Source of the DNA: Steinernema hermaphroditum
Lineage: Eukaryota > Nematoda > Chromadorea > Rhabditida > Steinernematidae
Reading direction: 5' to 3'
NCBI GenBank assembly: GCA_030435675.1
Contig: JAUCMV010000031.1
Span: forward strand, 1 to 35,000
DNA length: 35,000 nucleotides
The number at the start of each line of letters is the position of its first letter. Positions within the stretch are counted from its first letter, which is position 1. Positions 8,914-20,414 of the stretch are shown here, piece after piece. A program made the position numbers and the translations under genes. A model generated the notes under the pieces. That model saw nothing but the letters and a program-made list of their open reading frames with translations. It was not told the DNA's origin and did no database searches.

Positions 8914-11900
8914 GCAAAACTTTCAATTCGAGACAGCAGGGCCCTTGCTCACACCAAGAGCTCTGCATCTGACCCTCCTGCTCCAAAGTACCATAGCATT
9001 TTTATGATTGGATCTTGTAGAACTGCACGAGCCTGATCGAACGCGCCTATTCTCGTTGGATTTACTGTGGACTATCTTAGTTTCCTGCAAAACTTTCAAT
9101 TCGAGACAGATAGGGCCTTGTTCACACCAAGAGTTCTGCATCTGACCCTCCTGCTCCAAAGTACCATAGCATTTTTATGATTGGATCTTGTAGAACTGCA
9201 CGAGCCTGATCGAACGCGCCTACTCTCGTTGGGATTACTGTGGACTATCTTAGTTTCCTGCAAAACTTTCAATTCGAGACAGCAGGGCCCTTGTTCACAC
9301 CAAGAGCTCTGCATCTGACCCTCCTGCTCCAAAGTACCATAGCATTTTTATGATTGGATCTTGTAGAACTGCACGAGCCTGATCGAACGCGCCTATTCTC
9401 GTTGGGATTTACTGTGGACTATCTTAGTTTCCTGCAAAACTTTCAATTCGAGACAGATAGGCCCTTGCTCACACCAAGAGCTCTGCATCTGACCCTCCTG
9501 CTCCAAAGTACCATAGCATTTTTATGATTGGATCTTGTAGAACTGCACGAGCCTGATCGAACGCGCCTACTCTCGTTGGGATTACTGTGGACTATCTTAG
9601 TTTCCTGCAAAACTTTCAATTCGAGACAGATAGGGCCCTTGCTCACACCAAGAGCTCTGCATCTGACCCTCCTGCTCCAAAGTACCATAGCATTTTTATG
9701 ATTGGATCTTGTAGAACTGCACGAGCCTGATCGAACGCGCCTATTCCCGTTGGGATTACTGTGGACTATCTTAGTTTCCTGCAAAACTTTCAATTCGAGA
9801 CAGATAGGGCCTTGTTCACACCAAGAGTTCTGCATCTGACCCTCCTGCTCCAAAGTACCATAGCATTTTTATGATTGGATCTTGTAGAACTGCACGAGCC
9901 TGATCGAACGCGCCTATTCTCGTTGGATTACTGTGGACTATCTTAGTTTCCTGCAAAACTTTCAATTCGAGACAGATAGGGCCTTGTTCACACAAAGAGT
10001 TCTGCATCTGACCCTCCTGCTCCAAAGTACCATAGCATTTTTATGATTGGATCTTGTAGAACTGCACGAGCCTGATCGAACGCGCCTACTCTCGTTGGAT
10101 TTACTGTGGACTATCTTAGTTTCCTGCAAAACTTTCAATTCGAGACAGATAGGCCCTTGCTCACACCAAGAGCTCTGCAGCTGACCCTCCTGCTCCAAAG
10201 TACCATAGCATTTTTATGATTGGATCTTGTAGAACTGCACGAGCCTGATCGAACGCGCCTATTCCCGTTGGGATTACTGTGGACTATCTTAGTTTCCTGC
10301 AAAACTTTCAATTCGAGACAGATAGGGCCTTGTTCACACAAAGAGTTCTGCATCTGACCCTCCTGCTCCAAAGTACCATAGCATTTTTATGATTGGATCT
10401 TGTAGAACTGCACGAGCCTGATCGAACGCGCCTACTCTCGTTGGATTTACTGTGGACTATCTTAGTTTCCTGCAAAACTTTCAATTCGAGACAGATAGGG
10501 CCCTTGCTCACACCAAGAGCTCTGCATCTGACCCTCCTGCTCCAAAGTACCATAGCATTTTTATGATTGGATCTTGTAGAACTGCACGAGCCTGATCGAA
10601 CGCGCCTATTCTCGTTGGATTACTGTGGACTATCTTAGTTTCCTGCAAAACTTTCAATTCGAGACAGATAGGGCCTTGTTCACACCAAGAGCTCTGCATC
10701 TGACCCTCCTGCTCCAAAGTACCATAGCATTTTTATGATTGGATCTTGTAGAACTGCACGAGCCTGATCGAACGCGCCTATTCCCGTTGGATTACTGTGG
10801 ACTATCTTAGTTTCCTGCAAAACTTTCAATTCGAGACAGATAGGGCCCTTGTTCACACCAAAGAGCTCTGCATCTGACCCTCCTGCTCCAAAGTACCATA
10901 GCATTTTTATGATTGGATCTTGTAGAACTGCACGAGCCTGATCGAACGCGCCTATTCTCGTTGGATTTACTGTGGACTATCTTAGTTTCCTGCAAAACTT
11001 TCAATTCGAGACAGATAGGGCCTTGCTCACACCAAGAGCTCTGCATCTGACCCTCCTGCTCCAAAGTACCATAGCATTTTTATGATTGGATCTTGTAGAA
11101 CTGCACGAGCCTGATCGAACGCGCCTACTCTCGTTGGATTTACTGTGGACTATCTTAGTTTCCTGCAAAACTTTCAATTCGAGACAGATAGGGCCCTTGC
11201 TCACACCAAGAGCTCTGCATCTGACCCTCCTGCTCCAAAGTACCATAGCATTTTTATGATTGGATCTTGTAGAACTGCACGAGCCTGATCGAACGCGCCT
11301 ACTCTCGTTGGATTTACTGTGGACTATCTTAGTTTCCTGCAAAACTTTCAATTCGAGACAGATAGGGCCTTGTTCACACCAAGAGCTCTGCATCTGACCC
11401 TCCTGCTCCAAAGTACCATAGCATTTTTATGATTGGATCTTGTAGAACTGCACGAGCCTGATCGAACGCGCCTATTCTCGTTGGGATTACTGTGGACTAT
11501 CTTAGTTTCCTGCAAAACTTTCAATTCGAGACAGATAGGGCCCTTGTTCACACCAAGAGCTCTGCATCTGACCCTCCTGCTCCAAAGTACCATAGCATTT
11601 TTATGATTGGATCTTGTAGAACTGCACGAGCCTGATCGAACGCGCCTACTCTCGTTGGATTTACTGTGGACTATCTTAGTTTCCTGCAAAACTTTCAATT
11701 CGAGACAGATAGGGCCTTGTTCACACCAAGAGTTCTGCATCTGACCCTCCTGCTCCAAAGTACCATAGCATTTTTATGATTGGATCTTGTAGAACTGCAC
11801 GAGCCTGATCGAACGCGCCTACTCTCGTTGGATTTACTGTGGACTATCTTAGTTTCCTGCAAAACTTTCAATTCGAGACAGATAGGGCCTTGTTCACACC

Positions 11901-14900
11901 AAGAGTTCTGCATCTGACCCTCCTGCTCCAAAGTACCATAGCATTTTTATGATTGGATCTTGTAGAACTGCACGAGCCTGATCGAACGCGCCTATTCCCG
12001 TTGGATTACTGTGGACTATCTTAGTTTCCTGCAAAACTTTCAATTCGAGACAGATAGGGCCTTGTTCACACCAAAGAGCTCTGCATCTGACCCTCCTGCT
12101 CCAAAGTACCATAGCATTTTTATGATTGGATCTTGTAGAACTGCACGAGCCTGATCGAACGCGCCTACTCTCGTTGGATTACTGTGGACTATCTTAGTTT
12201 CCTGCAAAACTTTCAATTCGAGACAGATAGGGCCTTGTTCACACCAAGAGCTCTGCATCTGACCCTCCTGCTCCAAAGTACCATAGCATTTTTATGATTG
12301 GATCTTGTAGAACTGCACGAGCCTGATCGAACGCGCCTATTCTCGTTGGATTTACTGTGGACTATCTTAGTTTCCTGCAAAACTTTCAATTCGAGACAGA
12401 TAGGGCCTTGTTCACACCAAGAGTTCTGCATCTGACCCTCCTGCTCCAAAGTACCATAGCATTTTTATGATTGGATCTTGTAGAACTGCACGAGCCTGAT
12501 CGAACGCGCCTATTCTCGTTGGATTTACTGTGGACTATCTTAGTTTCCTGCAAAACTTTCAATTCGAGACAGATAGGGCCTTGTTCACACCAAGAGCTCT
12601 GCATCTGACCCTCCTGCTCCAAAGTACCATAGCATTTTTATGATTGGATCTTGTAGAACTGCACGAGCCTGATCGAACGCGCCTACTCTCGTTGGATTTA
12701 CTGTGGACTATCTTAGTTTCCTGCAAAACTTTCAATTCGAGACAGATAGGGCCTTGCTCACACCAAAGAGCTCTGCATCTGACCCTCCTGCTCCAAAGTA
12801 CCATAGCATTTTTATGATTGGATCTTGTAGAACTGCACGAGCCTGATCGAACGCGCCTATTCTCGTTGGGATTACTGTGGACTATCTTAGTTTCCTGCAA
12901 AACTTTCAATTCGAGACAGAAGGGCCCTTGCTCACACAAAGAGCTCTGCATCTGACCCTCCTGCTCCAAAGTACCATAGCATTTTTATGATTGGATCTTG
13001 TAGAACTGCACGAGCCTGATCGAACGCGCCTACTCTCGTTGGATTACTGTGGACTATCTTAGTTTCCTGCAAAACTTTCAATTCGAGACAGATAGGGCCT
13101 TGTTCACACAAAGAGTTCTGCATCTGACCCTCCTGCTCCAAAGTACCATAGCATTTTTATGATTGGATCTTGTAGAACTGCACGAGCCTGATCGAACGCG
13201 CCTATTCTCGTTGGGATTACTGTGGACTATCTTAGTTTCCTGCAAAACTTTCAATTCGAGACAGATAGGGCCTTGTTCACACCAAGAGTTCTGCATCTGA
13301 CCCTCCTGCTCCAAAGTACCATAGCATTTTTATGATTGGATCTTGTAGAACTGCACGAGCCTGATCGAACGCGCCTACTCTCGTTGGATTTACTGTGGAC
13401 TATCTTAGTTTCCTGCAAAACTTTCAATTCGAGACAGATAGGGCCTTGTTCACACCAAGAGCTCTGCATCTGACCCTCCTGCTCCAAAGTACCATAGCAT
13501 TTTTATGATTGGATCTTGTAGAACTGCACGAGCCTGATCGAACGCGCCTACTCTCGTTGGATTTACTGTGGACTATCTTAGTTTCCTGCAAAACTTTCAA
13601 TTCGAGACAGATAGGGCCTTGTTCACACCAAAAGAGTTCTGCATCTGACCCTCCTGCTCCAAAGTACCATAGCATTTTTATGATTGGATCTTGTAGAACT
13701 GCACGAGCCTGATCGAACGCGCCTATTCTCGTTGGGATTACTGTGGACTATCTTAGTTTCCTGCAAAACTTTCAATTCGAGACAGATAGGGCCCTTGCTC
13801 ACACCAAGAGTTCTGCATCTGACCCTCCTGCTCCAAAGTACCATAGCATTTTTATGATTGGATCTTGTAGAACTGCACGAGCCTGATCGAACGCGCCTAT
13901 TCTCGTTGGATTTACTGTGGACTATCTTAGTTTCCTGCAAAACTTTCAATTCGAGACAGCAGGGCCTTGTTCACCCAAAGAGTTCTGCATCTGACCCTCC
14001 TGCTCCAAAGTACCATAGCATTTTTATGATTGGATCTTGTAGAACTGCACGAGCCTGATCGAACGCGCCTACTCTCGTTGGATTTACTGTGGACTATCTT
14101 AGTTTCCTGCAAAACTTTCAATTCGAGACAGATAGGGCCTTGTTCACACAAAGAGCTCTGCATCTGACCCTCCTGCTCCAAAGTACCATAGCATTTTTAT
14201 GATTGGATCTTGTAGAACTGCACGAGCCTGATCGAACGCGCCTACTCTCGTTGGATTTACTGTGGACTATCTTAGTTTCCTGCAAAACTTTCAATTCGAG
14301 ACAGATAGGGCCTTGCTCACACAAAGAGCTCTGCATCTGACCCTCCTGCTCCAAAGTACCATAGCATTTTTATGATTGGATCTTGTAGAACTGCACGAGC
14401 CTGATCGAACGCGCCTACTCTCGTTGGATTTACTGTGGACTATCTTAGTTTCCTGCAAAACTTTCAATTCGAGACAGATAGGGCCCTTGTTCACACCAAG
14501 AGCTCTGCATCTGACCCTCCTGCTCCAAAGTACCATAGCATTTTTATGATTGGATCTTGTAGAACTGCACGAGCCTGATCGAACGCGCCTACTCTCGTTG
14601 GATTTACTGTGGACTATCTTAGTTTCCTGCAAAACTTTCAATTCGAGACAGCAGGGCCCTTGCTCACACCAAGAGCTCTGCATCTGACCCTCCTGCTCCA
14701 AAGTACCATAGCATTTTTATGATTGGATCTTGTAGAACTGCACGAGCCTGATCGAACGCGCCTATTCCCGTTGGGATTACTGTGGACTATCTTAGTTTCC
14801 TGCAAAACTTTCAATTCGAGACAGATAGGGCCTTGTTCACACAAAGAGTTCTGCATCTGACCCTCCTGCTCCAAAGTACCATAGCATTTTTATGATTGGA

Positions 14901-15148
14901 TCTTGTAGAACTGCACGAGCCTGATCGAACGCGCCTACTCTCGTTGGATTTACTGTGGACTATCTTAGTTTCCTGCAAAACTTTCAATTCGAGACAGATA
15001 GGGCCCTTGCTCACACCAAGAGCTCTGCATCTGACCCTCCTGCTCCAAAGTACCATAGCATTTTTATGATTGGATCTTGTAGAACTGCACGAGCCTGATC
15101 GAACGCGCCTACTCTCGTTGGATTTACTGTGGACTATCTTAGTTTCCT
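8914..15148 (+). repeat. Homogenised block C with recombinant cassettes
   Basis: About 36 copies, nearly all of 172-174 bp, have few private changes. The cassette is usually a hybrid of M and K: GTTCACACCAAGAGCT, GTTCACACCAAGAGTT or GTTCACACAAAGAGTT. The second cassette mixes TACTCTCGTTGGATTT, TATTCCCGTTGGGATT and intermediates such as TATTCTCGTTGGATTT. Typical type M (TTCATGC) is missing. The block is as clean as block A but built from a different variant pool, so it probably amplified separately. Confidence 0.8.
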
Positions 15149-15781
15149 GCAAAACTTTCAATTCGAGACAGATAGGGCCTTGTTCACACCAAAGAGTTCT
15201 GCATCTGACCCTCCTGCTCCAAAGTACCATAGCATTTTTATGACTGGATCTGTAGAACTGCACGAGCCTGATCGGAACGCGCCTACTCTCGTTGGAGTTA
15301 CTGTTGATCATCTTAGTTTCCTGCAAAACTTTCGATTCGAGACAGATAGGGTCTTCGTTCATACAAAGAGTTCTGCATCTGACCCTCCTGCTCCAAAGTA
15401 CCATAGCATTTTTATGACTGGATCTTGTAGAACTGCACGAGCCTGATCGAACGCGCCTACTCTCGTTGGATTTACTGTGGACTATCTTTAGTTTCCCGTA
15501 AAACTTACACTCCGAGACAGCAGGGCTCTTGCTCACCCCAAGAGCTCTGCATCTGACCCTCCTGCTCCAAAGTACCATAGGATTTTGGTAAGGGTCGATC
15601 TTGCAGAACTGCACGAGCCTGATCGAACGCGCTCTACTCTCGTTGGATTTACTGTGGACTATCTTGGCTTCCTTCAAATTTTGCTGATTCGAGACAGATA
15701 GGGCCTTTGTTCATACAAAGAGTTCTCCGTATCCGACCCCTCCTGCTCCAAAAGTACTGCATAGTAGCATTTTTATGATTC

Positions 15782-15797
15782 TTTTTTTTTTTTTTTT
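15782..15797 (+). repeat. Poly-T tract, T16
   Basis: Sixteen T follow ATGATTC and replace the GGATC segment before TTGTAGAAC. It is the only long T-run on this strand and lies at monomer position about 97, unlike the poly-A tracts at position 72. Confidence 0.9.
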
Positions 15798-16846
15798 GTT
15801 TCTTGTAGAACTGCACGAGCCTGATCGAACGCGCCTACTCTCGCTGGATTTACTGTAGATCATCTTAGTTTCCTGCAAAACTTTCAATTCGAGACAGTCA
15901 GGGCCCTTGCCTGCACTCAAAGAGCTCTGCATCTGACCCTCCTGCTCCAAAGCAATTACAAAAGCATTTTTATGACCGGATCTTGTAGAACTGCACGAGC
16001 CTCACCTGAACGCGCCTACTTCTAAATGGGATTCCTATCAGACTATCTGGGCCTCCTGCAAACTTTTCATGCTAATTCGAGACAGACAGGGCCTTTGCTC
16101 ACACCAAGAGCTCTGCATCTGACCCTCCTGCTCCAAAGTACCATAGCATTTTTATGATTCTATCTTGAAGAACTGCACGAGCCTGATCGAACGCGCCATT
16201 CCCGTTGGGATTACTGTGGACTATCTTAGTTTCCCGCAAAACTTTCAACTCGGGACAGTTAGGCCCTTTGCTCTCACCAAGAGCTCGGCATCTGACCCCT
16301 CCTGCTCCAAAGTACCATAGCATTTTTATGTATTTCGATCTTGTGGAACTGCACGAGCCTGATCGAACGCGCCTAATCTCGTTGGAATTACTATGGACTA
16401 TCTTAGTTTCCTGCAAAACTTTCTACTGGAGACAGTTAGGGCCCTTGCTCACACCAAGAGCTCTGCACCTGACCCTCCTGCTCTAAAAGTACCATAGGAT
16501 TTTTATGATTCTATCTTGCAGAAACTGCACGAGCCTGATCGAACGCGCCTACTCTCGTTGGATTTACTGTGGACTATCTTAGTTTCCCTGCAAAACTTTC
16601 AATTCCAGACAGATATTTAGGAATTTTGTTCATACAAAAGAGTTCTGTATCCGAACCTCCTGCTCTAGAAAGTACCATAGCATTTTTATGATTCGGTCTT
16701 GTAGAACTGCACGAGCCTGATCGAACGCGCCTACTCTCGTTGGATTTAAGAGTGGATTATCTTAGTTTCCTGCAAAATCTTCAATTCGAGACAGCAGTGG
16801 CCCTTGCCGCACACCAAAGAGCTCTGCATCTGACCCCTCCTGCTCC

Positions 16847-16863
16847 AAAAAAAAAAAAAAAAA
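16847..16863 (+). repeat. Poly-A tract, A17
   Basis: The tract lies inside CTGCTCC-(A)n-GCACC, replacing the normal AAA at monomer 72-74. The flanking copy is diverged. Confidence 0.9.
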
Positions 16864-17404
16864 GCACCACAGTATTTTTATGATTCTATCTTGTAGAACT
16901 GCACGAGCCTGATCGAACGCGCCTATTCCCGTTGGGGATTACTGTAGACTATCTTAGTTTCCGTGTGCAAAATCCTCACTCCTTGAGGGACAGTCAGGGC
17001 CCTTGCTCACACGCCAAAGAGCTCCGCATCTGACCCTCTCGCTCCAAAGCACCATAGCATTTTTATGATTGGATCTTGTAGAACTGCACGAGCCTGATCG
17101 AACGCGCCCATCCCCGTTGGGATTAATATGGACTATCTAAGTTTCCCTGCAAAACTTTTAATTCGAGACAGTCAGGGCCCTGCTCACACCAAGAGCTCTG
17201 CATCTGACCCTCCTGCTCTAAAGTACCATAGCATTTTTATGACTGGATCTTGTAGAACTGCACGAGCCTGATTGAACGCGCCTACTCTCGTTGGAGTTAT
17301 CTCGTAGACTATCTTAGTTTCGGGGTAAAACTTTTAATTCGAGACAGAGAAGAAGTAGGGCTCTTGCTGGCACAAAAAGAGTTCTGCATCCGACCCTCCT
17401 GCTC

Positions 17405-17405
<1 letters not shown>

Positions 17406-17439
<34 letters not shown>
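17406..17439 (+). repeat. Poly-A tract, A34
   Basis: This is the longest homopolymer in the window. It lies at the same CTGCTCC-(A)n-GTACC site, with intact flanks on both sides. The reading of such a length depends on sequencing accuracy. Confidence 0.9.
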
Positions 17440-17442
<3 letters not shown>

Positions 17443-20396
17443 CCATAGCATTTTTATGATTGTGTCTTGTAGAACTGAACGAGCCTGATCGAACGCGCCT
17501 ACCCCCGTTGGGATTACTATGGACTATCTTAGTTTCCTGGGAAACTTTCAATTCTGAGACAGATAAGGCCTTGTTCATACAAAGAGTTCTGCATCTGACC
17601 CTCCTGCTCCAAAGTACCATAGCATTTTTATGATTCTATCTGTCTAGAACTGTACCAGCCTGACTGAACGCGCCTATTCCCGTTGGGATTACTGTGGATC
17701 ATCTTAGTTTCCTGCAAAACTTTCAACTCGAGACAGATAGGGCCCTTGTTCGCTCATGAAGAGTTCTGCATCTGACCCTCCTGCTCCAAAGTACCATAAG
17801 TATTTTTATGATTGGATCTTTGTAGAACTGTACGAGCCTGATTGAACGCGCCTACTCTCGTTGGGTTTACTGTAGACTATCTTAGTTCTTCCTCCAAAAC
17901 TGGTCAATTCGAGACAGACAGGGCCCTTGCTCACACTAAGAGCTCTGCATCTGACCCTCCTGCTCCAAAGTACCATAGGATTTTTATGATTCGATCTTGT
18001 AGAACTGCACGAGCCTGACTGAACGCGCCTATTCTCGTTGGATTACTGTGGACTATCTTAGTTTCCGGCAAAACTTTCAATTCGAGACAGATAGGGCCTT
18101 GTTCATACAAAGAGTTCTGCATCTGACCCTCCTGCTCCAAAGTACCATAGCATTTTTATGATTAGATCTTGTAGAACTGCACGAGCCTGATCGAACGCGC
18201 CTACTCTCGTTGGATTTACTGTAGACTATCTTAGTTTCCCTGCAAAACTTTCAATTCGAGACAGATAGGGCCCTTGTTCACACAAAGAGTTCTGCATCTG
18301 ACCCTCCTGCTCCAAAGTACCATAGCATTTTTATGATTGGATCTTGTAGAACTGCACGAGACTGATCGAACGCGCCTACTCTCGTTGGATTTCCTGTGGA
18401 CTATCTTAGTTTCCTGCAAAACTTTCGACTCGAGACAGAAGGGCCTTGTTCACACAAAGAGTTCTGCATCTGACCCTCCTGCTCCAAAGTACCATAGCAT
18501 TTTTATGATTCTATCTTGTAGAACTGCACGAGCCTGATCGAACGCGCCTATTCCTCGTGGGATTACTGTGGACTATCTTAGTTTCCTGCAAAACTTTCAA
18601 TTCGAGACAGTGGGGGCCTTGCTCACACAAAGAGCTCTGCATCTGACCCTCCTGCTCCAAAGTACCATAGCATTTTATGATTGGATCTTGTAGAACTGCA
18701 CGAGCCTGATCGAACGCGCCTATTCCCGTTGGATTACTGTGGACTATCTTAGTTTCCTGCAAAACTTTCAATTGGAGACAGCAGGGCCCTTGCTCACACC
18801 AAAAGAGCTCTGCATCTGACCCTCCTGCTCCAAAGTACCATAGCATTTTTATGATTGGATCTTGTAGAACTGCACGAGCCTGATCGAACGCGCCTACTCC
18901 CGTTGGGATTTCTGTGGACTATCTTGGCTCCCTGCAAAACTTTCAATTCGAGACAGATAGGGCCTTGCTCATACAAAGAGTTCCGCATCTGACCCTCCTG
19001 CTCCAAAGTACCATAGCATTTTTATGATTCGATCTTGTAGAACTGCACGAGCCTGATCGAACGCGCCTATTCCCGTTGGGATTACTGTGGACTATCTTAG
19101 TTTCCTGCAAAACTTTCAATTCGAGACAGATAGGGGCCTTGTTCATACAAAGAGTTCTGCATCTGACCCCTCCTGCTCCAAAGTACCATAGCATTTTTAT
19201 GATTGGATCTTGTAGAACTGCACGAGCCTGATCGAACGCGCCTACTCCCGCTGGATTTACTAGCGGATCATCTTAGTTTCCTGCAAAACTTTCAATTCGA
19301 GACAGCAGGGCCCTTGCTCACACCAAAGAGCTCTGCATCTGACCCTCCTGCTCCAAAGTACCATAGCATTTTTATGATTGGATCTTGTAGAACTGCACGA
19401 GCCTGATCGAACGCGCCTACTCTCGTTGGATTTACTGTGGACTATCTTAGTTTCCTGCAAAACTTTCAATTCGAGACAGATTGGTCCTTGTTCATACAAA
19501 GAGTTCTGCATCTGACCCTCCTGCTCCAAAGTACCATAGCATTTTTATGATTGGATCTTGTAGAACTGCACGAGCCTGATCGAACGCGCCTACTCCCGTT
19601 GGGATTACTATGGACTATCTTAGTTTCCTGCAAAACTTTCAATTCGAGACAGATAGGGCCTTGCTCACACCAAGAGCTCTGCATCTGACCCTCCTGCTCC
19701 AAAGTACCATAGCATTTTTATGATTCTTATCTTGTAGAACTGCAATGAGCCTGATCGAACGCGCCTATTCCTCGTTGGGATTACTGTGGACTATCTTAGT
19801 TTCCTGCAAAACTTTCAATTCGAGACAGTCAGGGCCTTGCTCACACCAAGAGCTCTGCATCTGACCCTCCTGCTCCAAAGTACCATAGCATTTTTATGAT
19901 TGGATCTTGTAGAACTGCACGAGCCTGATCGAACGCGCCTACTCTCGTTGGATTTGCTGTGGACTATCTTAGTTTCCGGCAAAACTTTCAATTCGAGACA
20001 GATAGGGCCTTGCTCATACCAAAGAGCTCTGCATCTGACCCCTCCTGCCCCAAAGTACCATAGCATTTTTATGATTGGATCTTGTAGAACTGCACGAGCC
20101 TGATCGAATGCGCCTCTTCTCGTTGGGATTATTGTGGACTATCTTAGTTTCCTGCAAAACTTTCAATTGGAGACAGACAGGGCCTTGCTCACACAAAGAG
20201 CTCTGCATCTGACCCTCCTGCTCCAAAGTACCATAGCATTTTTATGATTGGATCTTGTAGAACTGCACGAGCCTGATCGAACGCGCCTACCTCTCGTTGG
20301 ATTTACTGTGGACTATCTTAGTTTCCTGTGAAACTTTCAATTCGAGACAGATAGGGCCTTGTTCACAAAGAGTTCTGCATCTGACCCTCCTGCTCC

Positions 20397-20414
20397 AAAA
20401 AAAAAAAAAAAAAA
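20397..20414 (+). repeat. Poly-A tract, A18
   Basis: The tract is at the common CTGCTCC-(A)n-GTACC site, in an otherwise fairly normal copy with a shortened GTTCACAAAG cassette. Confidence 0.9.

Larger units (their letters stand above)
15149..18067 (+). repeat. Strongly diverged island D
   Basis: About 17 copies carry many substitutions and indels, starting with GACTGGATC-TGTAG near 15242 and CTGTTGATCATC near 15301. It contains one poly-T and two poly-A tracts. Alignments of positions 145-173 and 1-45 break often, while 107-137 stays recognisable in all copies. The flanks on the left are clean within one monomer, so the boundary is sharp on that side. It looks like an older segment preserved between younger ones. 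Confidence 0.75.

Noticed and set aside
8914..15148. Fixed higher-order repeat
   Set aside because: Some variants recur at 4- or 7-monomer spacing (for example ATAGGCCCTTGC near 9455 and 10147), but the next expected copies lack them. Autocorrelation on the full array would be needed.
15129..15446. Forward-strand frames of 60-126 codons, for example 15129-15446 and 30497-30877
   Set aside because: They are translations of the monomer in another frame, present only where an indel removes a stop.
14811..15677. Reverse-strand frame of 288 codons entering the diverged island
   Set aside because: It has the same repeat-derived composition, kept open by compensating indels; nothing suggests selection on the protein.
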